A stretch of DNA of 64,000 nt from assembly GCF_000219125.1 (NCBI RefSeq), contig NZ_AFGF01000040.1, positions 1 to 64,000 of the forward strand, given 5' to 3'. A program made the translations under genes and the position numbers. Shown in pieces: positions 54,041-63,127 of this stretch. The notes below the pieces were generated by a model that saw only the letters and a program-made list of their open reading frames with translations, was not told the DNA's origin and did no database searches. Positions within the stretch are counted from its first letter, which is position 1. Each line of letters begins with the position of its first letter. Origin of the DNA: Acetonema longum DSM 6540. GTDB lineage: Bacteria; Bacillota; Negativicutes; Sporomusales; Acetonemataceae.

Positions 54041-54129
54041 CTATCTGTTGCCTATGAAGCCGAAAAGAAACCCTTTATGAATGAGTCCGCCCGCAGGAGG
54101 CTGAAGTGACGCAGCTGGGCCTTTTTCAA
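54041..54129 (-). repeat. Dispersed intergenic repeat, copy E (full length)
   Basis: Read on the minus strand it starts TTGAAAAAGGCCCAGCTGCG, continues with the TCACTTCAGCCTCCTGCGGGC core, CTCATTCATAAA and TTTCTTTTCGG segments, and ends CATAGGCAACAGATAG. It is close to copy A over the full 90 bp and lies directly after the stop of the minus-strand hydrolase gene. Confidence 0.85.
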
Positions 54130-54136
54130 GGGTTCC

Positions 54137-54874
54137 CTAGTTGCTTGCGGCATGAATGAACGCCCGGAACAGTGCCAGCATGGCCGGATTGGTTGCCGCT
54201 AATATTTCCGGATGCCACTGGACTCCCAATACAAAAAGCTCCCCCGGGCGTTCTATGGCTTCGATGACACCATCTTTGGAGCGGGCAGTCACGTTAAAGC
54301 CCGGAGCAACCGCCTTCAGCGCCTGATGGTGATAGCTGTTCACCGGGAGCTGCGTCTGTCCCAGGATGCCGGCCAGAGCCGACGCCGGTTCCAAATCCGC
54401 CGTATGCCACAAGGCGTCCCGCTGGGCAGTGGTCTGAGAGTGTTTGATGCTGCAGCCTTCTATTTGCGACAGATCCTGATACAGCGTGCCGCCATAAGCG
54501 ATATTGAGCATTTGGATCCCCCGGCAGATTCCCAGCATGGGTTTGCGCGAATCCTCCGCTGCCTGGATGGCCAGCAATTCATGGCGATCCCGGTAATGAT
54601 TGACGGTACCCAGTTTTTCCAGCGGCTCCTCTCCGAACAGCAGAGGATCCACATCAGGACCGCCGGACAGAATAAGTCCATCTATGGCCAGGATCTGCTC
54701 CCGGACAATAGTCTCGTCGGTTATCGGCGGCAGCAGCAGAGGTACGCCGCCGGCCAGGGTCACGGCGGTGATATAATCCATATTGACACAAGCCCTGGCT
54801 ATTCCCGACGTGACGGCTCCTTCCATAGGTATGGTGCTGCAGGTGATCCCAATGATTGGTTTGCGCGCTGACAA
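54137..54874 (-). CDS. Gamma-glutamyl-gamma-aminobutyrate hydrolase-like (peptidase C26)
   Basis: The 245-residue class-I glutamine-amidotransferase-like enzyme has the nucleophile in GICRGIQMLN and the His-Glu pair in VQWHPE. PuuD-type members cleave gamma-glutamyl bonds. TTG at 54874 is chosen because GGGAGGGG lies 5 nt upstream; the longer frame starts within that site. It is divergent from the isoaspartyl dipeptidase gene, another isopeptide-cleaving enzyme. The natural substrate is not certain. Confidence 0.88.
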   Translation of the reverse strand: MSARKPIIGITCSTIPMEGAVTSGIARACVNMDYITAVTLAGGVPLLLPPITDETIVREQILAIDGLILSGGPDVDPLLFGEEPLEKLGTVNHYRDRHELLAIQAAEDSRKPMLGICRGIQMLNIAYGGTLYQDLSQIEGCSIKHSQTTAQRDALWHTADLEPASALAGILGQTQLPVNSYHHQALKAVAPGFNVTARSKDGVIEAIERPGELFVLGVQWHPEILAATNPAMLALFRAFIHAASN

Positions 54875-55080
54875 GGTAACCCCTCCCATTTTCACGGTTT
54901 TTCCCCGGCGCTTGCCGGCACAACAGGGTGAGTGCGGAGCCTCCGCAAAGAATGCGCAAATAAACGGCGCACTTTTATCATAGATTATGTAATAGTTATG
55001 GCAAACGACAATAAACTCCTTTATGGGTTAAAAAAGACCGGCCTGCCTAGCCGGAAAATCAGAGAAAGAAGGTTGTATGA

Positions 55081-56256
55081 TTGACGGTATTGATTAAAAA
55101 CGCTAATGTATACGCTCCGGAAAACCTTGGCCGGCAGGATATTTTGATTGCCGGCGAAAAAATTCTCCGCCTGGACCGGAACATTGAACCTGGCGGCGTG
55201 GCGGCCTGCTTGCCGGATATGGAGATCCTGGATGCCCGGGGGAGCGTCGTTCTGCCCGGGCTGATAGATCCCCATGTCCATTTAATTGGCGGCGGCGGTG
55301 AGATGGGATTTGCTACCCGCACGCCGGAAGTCTCTCTGGAAAAGATCATTGAAGCCGGTGTGACCACGGCGGTCGGTTTATTGGGAACCGATGGCATTGC
55401 CCGGTCTGTGGAGCCGCTTCTGGCCAAGGCCAAGGGGCTTGAAACCGAAGGAATTACTACTTACATTTATACCGGCTCTTATACGACGCCCAGCGTAACC
55501 ATTACCGGCAGCGTGGCCCGGGATATCATGTTTATCGATAAGATCATCGGCGTGAAGATGGCCTTGTCGGATCACCGTTCGTCACATTTTACTTTTGACG
55601 AGCTGGTCCGGCTGGCATCTGACGCCCGGGTGGCAGGCATGCTGAGCGGCAAGCCTGGTATTGTCCATATTCACATGGGCGAAGGCAAAGGCCGGCTGGA
55701 TATGATCATGAAGGCCGCAGCTGAAACCGATATCCCAGTTACCCAATTTATGCCGACCCACGTTACCCGTACCAGAGAATTGTTTGAGCAGGCCAAAGAA
55801 TTTGCCAAACTGGGGGGACACATTGACATCACATCCTTCGGTGAACTTACGGCTGCTGACAAAATTAAGCCCAGTCGGGCGATCTCAGAGTGTATCAAGG
55901 ACGGCGTTCCGGCGGCAAATATCACCGTCAGTTCCGACGGCAACGGCAGCGTCCCCCAATACGACTCAGCGGGAAACATCATCGGCATAGGCATAGGCAG
56001 TCTGGATGCATCCCTCATGGTGTTGAAAAATCTGGTGCAACAGGAAAAATTGGATATCGGTCAGGCGATTCCTTTTTTTACCGCCCATGTGGCCAAAGTC
56101 TTAGGCATCTATCCCCGGAAAGGCTGCATCCGTCAGGACAGCGACGCGGACCTGCTGGTTATGGACCGGGATCTCAAGCTGCAGGTGGTTTTGGCTAAAG
56201 GCAGGAAGATGATGGATCAGGGGCGGGTGATTGCTAAGGGGACTTTTGCCCGGTGA
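55081..56256 (+). CDS. iadA: Beta-aspartyl (isoaspartyl) dipeptidase
   Basis: The 391-residue amidohydrolase has the first metal-binding pair in DPHVHLIG, the bridging Lys in VKMALSDH near residue 162, His in HIHMG and PTHVTRT, and the catalytic Asp in SSDGNGS near residue 285. It hydrolyses beta-aspartyl dipeptides arising from damaged proteins. TTG at 55081 has AGAAGG 8 nt upstream. It is divergent from the PuuD-type hydrolase. Confidence 0.92.
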   Translation: MTVLIKNANVYAPENLGRQDILIAGEKILRLDRNIEPGGVAACLPDMEILDARGSVVLPGLIDPHVHLIGGGGEMGFATRTPEVSLEKIIEAGVTTAVGLLGTDGIARSVEPLLAKAKGLETEGITTYIYTGSYTTPSVTITGSVARDIMFIDKIIGVKMALSDHRSSHFTFDELVRLASDARVAGMLSGKPGIVHIHMGEGKGRLDMIMKAAAETDIPVTQFMPTHVTRTRELFEQAKEFAKLGGHIDITSFGELTAADKIKPSRAISECIKDGVPAANITVSSDGNGSVPQYDSAGNIIGIGIGSLDASLMVLKNLVQQEKLDIGQAIPFFTAHVAKVLGIYPRKGCIRQDSDADLLVMDRDLKLQVVLAKGRKMMDQGRVIAKGTFAR

Positions 56257-56285
56257 GCCAGACCGGTTCTTGCCCGGCTTAACAA

Positions 56286-57377
56286 TCAATTCGGGTCGGA
56301 GCCGGAGGGATTCCGGGTTTCAAGATAGACGCTTTGACTGGGCAAAGCAATTTTTACTCCTTCGTCTTCCAATATCTTCATAATCTCGAAATGAACCTCT
56401 TCATTAATCTTCAGGTATTCTCCCCATACGGCGGTGGCTGTAAAGCAATAGATAAGAATGGTCAGTCCATGTTGCCCGAAAGAATTCAATCTCACAAAAA
56501 TCGTTTTATTATCAATGCCCTTGTGGTCTAAAAGCATCTTTTCGATGCGGGTTATACAATTTTTTAGTTTGTCGCTGGAAGTGTCATACCTTACTTCCAA
56601 ATTAAAAGAGATCCGGCGTAAGGTTCTCCGGCTGAAGTTGATAATCGGCGAATTAATCAGTCCGGCATTGGGAATTGTGACGACAGATGCATCGAACTGC
56701 CTGATTCTGATGCTGCGAAAGCTGATGTCTTCCACGGTCCCTTCCACATCGCCGGTTTTAACCCAATCGCCGATGCTAAACGGTTTATCGGTGATGATCA
56801 CAACGCCCGAGAAAATATTGGCCAGCAAATCCTTGGCAGCCAGGGCGAAGGCCAGACCGCCCAGCCCCAGGCCGGCGATAAACCCATTGATGTCGTACCC
56901 CCATCTGCTGGCTACGACCACAAACGCCATGGCGATGACCAGCAGTCTGAGTATTTTGGAGAAAAAGGGGATGAGAATGCTGTCGATTTTTTTGTTAAAC
57001 AGGCGAAAGACTTCTTTCTCGTCGGCGGCATAAAGACCGATCAGGGTATAGACGCTGTCGGCGGTGAAAACGACAATAGCCGTGGCCGCCAGATTATCTA
57101 AAAAAGTATAAGATGCAGCGGGCAGATAGTGTTTCAAACCCAGGTAAAATCCCATAAAGACAAAGAAATGCTTTAATGGCTTCTGCAAAGCCTGCAATAA
57201 GAAAGCGTTGCCCATGCTGGGCATAGAGAAGAAAAAGCGGAAAATATAGCGGACAAAAAGATTCTGCAGCAGGATAAAGGCGCCCAGTATGCCGAGTGAT
57301 ACCGACAGGCGCGCAAGATGGGCATGGTTAAAAAGCGTCTGAAAGTATTCCGTGAGTTCCGGTAGATTGAAATTCAA
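56286..57377 (-). CDS. MscS family mechanosensitive channel
   Basis: The 363-residue membrane protein has several N-terminal helices and the MscS core: pore helix GFIAGLGLGGLAFALAAKD followed by DLLANIFSGVVIITDKPFSIGDWV and GTVEDISFRSIRIRQFD of the beta domain. These channels open on hypo-osmotic stress. TTG at 57377 has GGAGG 7 nt upstream. It is a single-gene unit, convergent with iadA. Confidence 0.94.
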   Translation of the reverse strand: MNFNLPELTEYFQTLFNHAHLARLSVSLGILGAFILLQNLFVRYIFRFFFSMPSMGNAFLLQALQKPLKHFFVFMGFYLGLKHYLPAASYTFLDNLAATAIVVFTADSVYTLIGLYAADEKEVFRLFNKKIDSILIPFFSKILRLLVIAMAFVVVASRWGYDINGFIAGLGLGGLAFALAAKDLLANIFSGVVIITDKPFSIGDWVKTGDVEGTVEDISFRSIRIRQFDASVVTIPNAGLINSPIINFSRRTLRRISFNLEVRYDTSSDKLKNCITRIEKMLLDHKGIDNKTIFVRLNSFGQHGLTILIYCFTATAVWGEYLKINEEVHFEIMKILEDEGVKIALPSQSVYLETRNPSGSDPN

Positions 57378-57553
57378 CTATGATCCTCCTTCCAAAGGTT
57401 AAGATACCGGTTTTAGTAATATTCAACATAACTGTCTTTCTTGCCTGCCGGAATAAGTTGCGTGGGATCAATAGAAAAATATAGAAGATATTGCCGGGAA
57501 ATATGCGTTATAATAAAAGTGGCTCGAATTTAAACGAAACAAGGAGATCAGAA

Positions 57554-58030
57554 ATGGCCATTGAAGCAGTGAAAGAATATTTTAGGCAATACGGCAGAGA
57601 AAAAGAGATTCGGGAATTTGCCGAATCCAGCGCCACGGTGGAACTAGCCGCTCAGGCAGTCGGGGTCATACCGGCGCGGATTGCTAAAACGTTGTCTTTT
57701 CAAGGGGAGACAGGCTGTATTTTAGTAGTGACAGCTGGCGATGCCAAAGTGGACAACGTCAAGTTTAAGGCTGAATTCGGCTTGAAGGCCAGAATGCTGA
57801 CACCGGAGGACGCGCTGGCGCAAACCGGACATGCGGTGGGCGGCGTCTGCCCTTTTGGCATAAAAAACCCTGAGGTCAAAACCTATCTGGACATTTCGTT
57901 AAAACGGTTTGACACGATCTTCCCGGCCTGCGGCAGCAGCAACTCGGCCATCGAATTAACCTGTGATGAATTGTATCGCTATTCTCAGGGATTAAAATGG
58001 GTGGATGTCTGCAAAAATTGGGAAGAATAA
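57554..58030 (+). CDS. YbaK/EbsC family aminoacyl-tRNA deacylase
   Basis: The 158-residue protein has the YbaK-domain pattern: RIAKTLSFQ with the conserved Lys near residue 47, VGGVCPFGIK near residue 96 and CGSSNSAIELT near the end. The family hydrolyses mischarged aminoacyl-tRNAs in trans. AAGGAG lies 7 nt before ATG 57554; the frame upstream to 57491 has no site. Confidence 0.9.
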   Translation: MAIEAVKEYFRQYGREKEIREFAESSATVELAAQAVGVIPARIAKTLSFQGETGCILVVTAGDAKVDNVKFKAEFGLKARMLTPEDALAQTGHAVGGVCPFGIKNPEVKTYLDISLKRFDTIFPACGSSNSAIELTCDELYRYSQGLKWVDVCKNWEE

Positions 58031-58084
58031 AGAAACCAGGCCCTGATATCCTGACGGATACCGAGTCCTGGTCAGATTGCCGGC

Positions 58085-58119
58085 AATGAAAAGGACAGGC
58101 TCAGCCTGTCCTTTTCATT
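58085..58119. terminator. Bidirectional intrinsic terminator
   Basis: AATGAAAAGGACAGGC pairs perfectly with GCCTGTCCTTTTCATT around TCA. It lies between the deacylase gene and the convergent lipoprotein gene. A weaker hairpin around 58037-58076 precedes it. Confidence 0.85.
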
Positions 58120-58179
58120 GTTATGTTTTAAGCAGCTACGGTGCTTATGTCAGGTTGGCGTAGTGCCGACGCACGTCCG

Positions 58180-59049
58180 TTAGTCCTTTATGGTTATGGT
58201 GAGAACTTGTTCTTTCGATAATACGTTATCCGATTTTAAGACATCCACCCGGCGGTTGGCGCTCCAAGAGGCCGAGTCCTGACCTTTTTTGAGAGGATGA
58301 TCTTCGCCAAAGGCATAAACAACGACGCGGTCGGCAGCAATGCCATTGTCAACAAAGTATTTTTTTATGGTTTGAGCACGACGCTCGGACAATGACTGGT
58401 TGTAATCCCGGTCGCCCCACTGATCGGCATGACCGATCACGATAACATACATTTTATTATTTTCTTTGAGAAGTTTAAGATTGTCGTTCATTACCCCAGC
58501 TTGATCGGCGCGGAGAGCTGCCTGATCAAAATCGAAGTATACTGACGACAGCTGTTTGCTGCTGACTGTTACGGGCGCCGGGGCTTCCGGAGCTGGAGTG
58601 GATTTTTTACCCCAGTTCTTCAAAAATTCAACCATTTTGGTTTGATTGTTGTCTTGGGCGATTTGAAGGGCCGTTTTGCCGTTGTTATCGACAGCATTGA
58701 TGTCAGCCCCATTTTCCAACAGCAGTCTTGCTACGTCAATATAACCCTGTTGAGCGGCATACATTAAAGCAGTTTTGCCATCCTTGTCTTTAGCGTTAAC
58801 ATCTGCGCCTTTGTCAATCAATATTTTTGCAACATCGGTGTGTCCCTGATAGGCCGCCAGCATCAGGACGGTTTTGCCATCCTTGGCTTTTAAGTTGGGG
58901 TCTTCGCCCTGGTCCAGCAAAGATTGCACCTGAGTGGTATTACCGTCTTTTACTGCAGTCACTAATGCTTTCTCTTTTTCAGAGCAGCCTGATACAAGAA
59001 GCATCGCAAAGACCGCCAGTAACAAGGCAAACTTGGAAACCAATTTCAT
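58180..59049 (-). CDS. Ankyrin-repeat/OmpA-domain lipoprotein
   Basis: The 289-residue exported lipoprotein has a lipobox LLVSGC near residue 22. Four ankyrin repeats at about residues 25-155 follow (DGKTVLMLAAYQGHTDVAKI, DGKTALMYAAQQGYIDVARL). A short Pro/Ala linker leads to an OmpA/Pal-type peptidoglycan-binding domain (SVYFDFDQAALR, NQSLSERRAQTIKKYF, SANRRVDV). It should anchor in a membrane and hold peptidoglycan, a sign of a diderm envelope. ATG 59049 has GGAGG 8 nt upstream. The partner of the ankyrin region is unknown. Confidence 0.92.
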   Translation of the reverse strand: MKLVSKFALLLAVFAMLLVSGCSEKEKALVTAVKDGNTTQVQSLLDQGEDPNLKAKDGKTVLMLAAYQGHTDVAKILIDKGADVNAKDKDGKTALMYAAQQGYIDVARLLLENGADINAVDNNGKTALQIAQDNNQTKMVEFLKNWGKKSTPAPEAPAPVTVSSKQLSSVYFDFDQAALRADQAGVMNDNLKLLKENNKMYVIVIGHADQWGDRDYNQSLSERRAQTIKKYFVDNGIAADRVVVYAFGEDHPLKKGQDSASWSANRRVDVLKSDNVLSKEQVLTITIKD

Positions 59050-59285
59050 AGCAAATATCCTCCGTTTTTCAAGCTTATTTGAAACCATTCTGCGAGAACA
59101 ACTCGTTTTCTATTCTGGAAAATTCACCCCCTAGAAGTTTTATGTACCTATTTTACCATAATCTTCGCAACTAATAAATCCGACTTAACGCTTATCCATA
59201 ATTTACCTTGCAGGACCGGCAACCTACGAACAGATAGAGAGGATGAGTGCACTGTCCAAGGAGTATGCTAGAACCCGGCTGCTTA

Positions 59286-60500
59286 TCATTTAATAAAGCC
59301 GGTTGACAGCAGCAGCTCATACACCTTCAGCGCCGCGAACAGATTGGTCCGGTCCTCCATTTTTTGCAGGTCCAGGCCGGAAAGTTCCTCGATCTTTTTC
59401 AGGCGGTACCGGAAGGAATTGATATGCAGGTGCAGCCGGTCCGCCGTTGTTTTATTGTCCAGGTCTGCATCGAAGAAGCAGCGCAGAGTCTCCAGGAGAT
59501 CCCGGTTATTGGCAGCGTCAAAAGTCAGGATTGAGCCTAGATAGCGGTTGCAGAACTGTTTCAGATCAGTAAGATCATTATTGCAAATCAGGGTGAAGAG
59601 TCCTAAGTCAGAAATGTGCCGGATACCATTTTTCCTACTGGTCAGCTTGGAAAGGTGCAGGGCGAAGAGCGCTTCCCGGTAGCTGCGGTGAAGTTGGCTA
59701 ATGGTGTACTTATTGCCGATGCCAATGGCGACAGGGTAGTTGAACTTGTCCCGGATGTCCGCATAGTGCCGTTTGATATTGGTCAAATGCCGGTCCCAGC
59801 CATACTCGACCTCCAGAGTCCTCTTGTCATAATGCGTCGGGCAAATCAGGACCAAGTAGTGATTGTCCCAAATCGTGCAGAAAATATCCAGGCTATTGTC
59901 AACCAGCCATTCTTTGGTATAAGAATGGAGCGTCTGCATTTCCCGGTTATTTAGAGAGATTCCCGGTTCCATGACAGTTACGTAATACAGGCTGTCCAAG
60001 TCCAGATTCAGCAGGGGATGGCTGTGCTTCATCAGATCTTTGATATTAATATTTCGCAGCAGTATATCGGTAATAAAATTGTGGAAGTACATATCTTCAA
60101 TCGCTTCGACAGCCGCTACGCGGGTTAAGTAAGTTTTCACCGCCAGAGCCGCCTGTTCCAGCGGCTTTTGGCAGACGGCGTAATCCGGCGGGTCTACTTC
60201 CTCCACGATGATAAAGCCGTCTTGATTCCCGCTGCCGACCCGGTAGTATAAGGTTCTGGTCAGCTCATGATAAAATGGCCTTTGGTTCTGATCCCAATCC
60301 GGTAAAGACAGGTAATGGTTGGTAAAATATTCTGCCTCTTTATCCCTTTTACCGTTGCCGGTATAGATCATTCCCTTATAATCGGTGATGGTTACCGGTT
60401 TCCGGGTGGATTCCCGGAGATAGGCCATTACTTTCTCCAGGTGATTTAATTCCAAAACGGAATTTGTCAGCAAGACGGTTATGTCCTCTGTCCCAGCCAT
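59286..60500 (-). CDS. PucR/CdaR-type transcriptional regulator
   Basis: The 404-residue protein has an unassigned N-terminal sensor of about 140 residues. A GGDEF-like region near residue 260 follows (NYPVAIGIGNKYTISQLHRS), and the C-terminal PucR-type helix-turn-helix (NKTTADRLHLHINSFRYRLK) ends the protein. It is divergent from the cytochrome/flavoprotein operon and is its probable activator. AGGAGG lies 9 nt before the ATG. The effector is probably the substrate of the flavoprotein, which is inference. Confidence 0.88.
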   Translation of the reverse strand: MAGTEDITVLLTNSVLELNHLEKVMAYLRESTRKPVTITDYKGMIYTGNGKRDKEAEYFTNHYLSLPDWDQNQRPFYHELTRTLYYRVGSGNQDGFIIVEEVDPPDYAVCQKPLEQAALAVKTYLTRVAAVEAIEDMYFHNFITDILLRNINIKDLMKHSHPLLNLDLDSLYYVTVMEPGISLNNREMQTLHSYTKEWLVDNSLDIFCTIWDNHYLVLICPTHYDKRTLEVEYGWDRHLTNIKRHYADIRDKFNYPVAIGIGNKYTISQLHRSYREALFALHLSKLTSRKNGIRHISDLGLFTLICNNDLTDLKQFCNRYLGSILTFDAANNRDLLETLRCFFDADLDNKTTADRLHLHINSFRYRLKKIEELSGLDLQKMEDRTNLFAALKVYELLLSTGFIK

Positions 60501-60691
60501 GACGCTGTTCCTCCTGCCGTATGATTATTTCCTCCGCTTATGATTTTCCATAAAACACGAAATGAAAAATATACAGTTTGACAAGATTTTTGCCAAAAAT
60601 TTGTATTGAATGACAAAGGGAACGATATGTGAATCATCGAACGTGTGAATTATCAAAATTCTTTTAATGATACCCAGCAAGCACCGCTTCT

Positions 60692-60724
60692 GGCGTATGG
60701 GATATATTTCTATCATACCATGCC
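60692..60724. promoter_or_regulatory. Imperfect inverted repeat before the cytochrome operon
   Basis: GGCGTATGG and CCATGCC flank an inner ATA-tatttc-TAT dyad in the divergent promoter region, about 60 bp before the cytochrome gene. It is a possible binding site of the PucR-type regulator. Confidence 0.35.
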
Positions 60725-60782
60725 AAGGTGGAAAAGGCTATGCCGGGTTATTTAGTTTGGACTGAAGGGAGGGAGAGCGGTT

Positions 60783-61334
60783 ATGACAGAACACGATGCT
60801 CAAAATTCAGAAACCCCTAAGAACTTTTTTTTACGAAAAAAGCGGTGGCTCATCGCTGCCATGGTGATCTTTTTCCTTGGAATAACAATTGTCGCCGCTG
60901 GTTTGAAAGCCGGCGAGAATCCGAGATTTTGCGCTAATTGTCACATTATCGAACCCTATTATCAGTCCTGGAAAGAGGGGCCGCTTTTGGCCGCCAGGCA
61001 TAGCGCTGAAAATGTTAACTGTACTGATTGCCACCAGGCTACTATCGTGGAGAAGATGCATGAGGGCTTTGCCTATGTGACCGGTCAGTATGAAGATCCG
61101 TTAAAAGAGCGCAGCGCCACCCGGGAAGACTGCCTCAAATGCCATCAGGACGATTGGCAGCAGACGGTTACCGCCACCCAGTATGATCATCGTAATCCTC
61201 ACGACTCTCACTTGGGAGAGATCGACTGCAGTCTTTGCCACAAAATGCACCGGACATCCGAAGTATATTGCGCTCAGTGCCATGAGTTTGACTGGTTCAA
61301 GAAGCTTGGCAGCGATTGGAAACAATCGCAATAA
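60783..61334 (+). CDS. NapC/NirT-like multiheme c-type cytochrome
   Basis: The 183-residue protein has one N-terminal membrane anchor (about residues 22-42) and five CXXCH heme sites (CANCH, CTDCH, CLKCH, CSLCH, CAQCH) on the outer side. NapC/NrfH-type proteins oxidise menaquinol and pass electrons to periplasmic reductases. The gene 30 bp downstream encodes a Tat-exported flavoprotein, the obvious partner. GGGAGGGAG precedes the ATG. Typical NrfH has four hemes, so the fifth is a variation. Confidence 0.92.
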   Translation: MTEHDAQNSETPKNFFLRKKRWLIAAMVIFFLGITIVAAGLKAGENPRFCANCHIIEPYYQSWKEGPLLAARHSAENVNCTDCHQATIVEKMHEGFAYVTGQYEDPLKERSATREDCLKCHQDDWQQTVTATQYDHRNPHDSHLGEIDCSLCHKMHRTSEVYCAQCHEFDWFKKLGSDWKQSQ

Positions 61335-61363
61335 AACTACACGAAATAAGAGGAGGGACTTCC

Positions 61364-62887
61364 ATGGACCAAAATTTAAACCGGCGTAATTTTATCAAGA
61401 CAACGGCAGCGGCCGGCCTGGCAATTGCCTCAGCGGCGGTGCTGCCTGGCTGTTCAGCTGCCACCACTGGCAAGGGCGGATCGGTCAGCTGGAAGGAAGA
61501 GGCGGATGTCGTGGTCGTCGGCTCAGGCTTCGCCGGCCTGGCCGCCGCCATTGAGGCTGTTGCCGCCGGATCCAGCGTGAAGGTGCTGGAGAAGATGCCG
61601 ATTTCGGGCGGCAACTCCATCATTAACGGCGGCGACCTGGCCGCCGCCGGAACAAAAATGCAGGCCGAAGCCGGCATTAAGGACTCCGTGGACCTGATGG
61701 TGGAGGATATGTTAAAAGCAGGTTCTTATCTCAACCACGTGGAAAAAGTCCGCCTATTGGCGGAAAAATCCAGTGAAACTGTGGACTGGACCATGAGTCT
61801 GGGCGTTAAATATCGCAGGGTCAACTTCCATGGCGGCCATTCGGTGCCGCGGGCCCATGCCACGGCCAATGCTTCCGGCGGTGATATTGTAAAAGCCGAG
61901 CTGGCCAGGTTAAAAGAAAAAGGAGTCAATGTGGCCAAAAATAGCAAAGTGGTCCGGCTGATTCAGAACGATGCAGGCCGGGTCCTTGGCGTGGAAGTGA
62001 AGACCGGTTACAAATTTGGCGATGAAAACAGCGGCACAACCTCGTTCATTAAAGCGAAAAAGGCGGTGGTGCTGGCTGCCGGCGGTTTTTCCCAGGATGT
62101 AAGAATGCGTATGATTCACGATCCCCGCCTGACGGACAATCTGGACAGCACCAACCATGCCGGCGCCACCGGCGAACTTTTGCGGGAAGCGCTGAAACTG
62201 GGAGCAATGGATATCCATATGGACTGGATCCAATGCGGCCCCTGGACCAGTCCGGATGAAAAAGGCTTCGGCTATGTGCCCCAGTTCTGCGAGCGGCTGG
62301 TGGGCTATGCGCCGATGGTAAACCCCAAAACAGGCAAACGATTTATTAAAGAAACCGGCGACCGCAAGGTCAGAGCTGACGCCATCCTGAAGTTCGGCTA
62401 TCCGGTAGTCATCCTGGGTGATTCCTACGCGGTCCAACGCCAGATAGTGCCCAAAATACTGGAAGCCGGCATGAAAAATGGCTCTGTCAAGAAATACGAC
62501 ACTTTGGAAGAACTGGCTAGAGCCTATGAAATTCCGGTAGGACCTTTCCTGGAAGAAGTCCGCCGCTGGAACTCCATGGTGCTGAACGGCAAGGACACCG
62601 ATCATGACTGCTTAATCCTGGAAGGAGCCAAACCCACGATCGAAGGGCCTTTCTACGCTGCCAGACTATGGCCGCGGGTTCACCATACCATGGGTGGTCT
62701 GCTCACCAATCTCAAAGCTCAGGTCATCAATCAGGACTACAACCCGATTCCAGGGCTGTATGCTGCCGGCGAGATCACCGGAGGCATACATGGCGCTGTG
62801 CGTCTGGGAAGCTGCGCCCTGACCGACTGCCTGGTGAACGGCCGGATCGCCGGCCAGGAGGCGGCCAGGGAGCAAGCCTGGACTTAA
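61364..62887 (+). CDS. Tat-exported FAD-dependent reductase, fumarate-reductase-like
   Basis: The 507-residue protein has a twin-arginine leader (NRRNFIKTTAAAG) with a following lipobox-like LPGC. The FAD-binding VVVGSGFAGLAAAIEA comes next at about residue 50 and the flavocytochrome-c-type C-terminus RVHHTMGGLLTN and GAVRLGSCALTDCLVNGR ends it. It has no heme sites, so electrons must come from the cytochrome encoded just upstream. Family members reduce fumarate, urocanate or other unsaturated acids. The substrate here is unknown. GAGGAGG precedes ATG 61364. A terminator follows. Confidence 0.9.
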   Translation: MDQNLNRRNFIKTTAAAGLAIASAAVLPGCSAATTGKGGSVSWKEEADVVVVGSGFAGLAAAIEAVAAGSSVKVLEKMPISGGNSIINGGDLAAAGTKMQAEAGIKDSVDLMVEDMLKAGSYLNHVEKVRLLAEKSSETVDWTMSLGVKYRRVNFHGGHSVPRAHATANASGGDIVKAELARLKEKGVNVAKNSKVVRLIQNDAGRVLGVEVKTGYKFGDENSGTTSFIKAKKAVVLAAGGFSQDVRMRMIHDPRLTDNLDSTNHAGATGELLREALKLGAMDIHMDWIQCGPWTSPDEKGFGYVPQFCERLVGYAPMVNPKTGKRFIKETGDRKVRADAILKFGYPVVILGDSYAVQRQIVPKILEAGMKNGSVKKYDTLEELARAYEIPVGPFLEEVRRWNSMVLNGKDTDHDCLILEGAKPTIEGPFYAARLWPRVHHTMGGLLTNLKAQVINQDYNPIPGLYAAGEITGGIHGAVRLGSCALTDCLVNGRIAGQEAAREQAWT

Positions 62888-62933
62888 GAATATCCTAGAA
62901 ATCTGCACAAAATTCATCTGCAGCTTTGAAATA

Positions 62934-62960
62934 GGACCCTTTTCAACGGTCTCCTAGGAC
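62934..62960 (-). repeat. Dispersed repeat, head fragment
   Basis: On the minus strand CCTAGGAGACCGTTGAAAAG matches the flank and first bases of copies C and E (GACCGTTGAAAAGG, CTAGGGAACCCTTGAAAAAGG). A similar ACCGGTTGAAAAAAG lies at about 63035-63050. Confidence 0.5.
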
Positions 62961-62990
62961 ATTGCAACAGAAAATCAAGGCAGCATCACA

Positions 62991-63026
62991 AGCCGGAGCG
63001 CCTGCTTTCACAGGGCTCCGGCTTTT
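62991..63026 (+). terminator. Intrinsic terminator of the cytochrome/flavoprotein operon
   Basis: AGCCGGAGC pairs with GCTCCGGCT around a 15-nt loop and is followed by TTTAAAA. Confidence 0.8.
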
Positions 63027-63127
63027 AAAACCGCTTTTTTCAACCGGTCCTCAAGGATTGTAAAATATTCTGCCGAACATATAGTACTGTCACTATGAAT
63101 TGTACTGCCTAAGGAGCGTGACCCATC

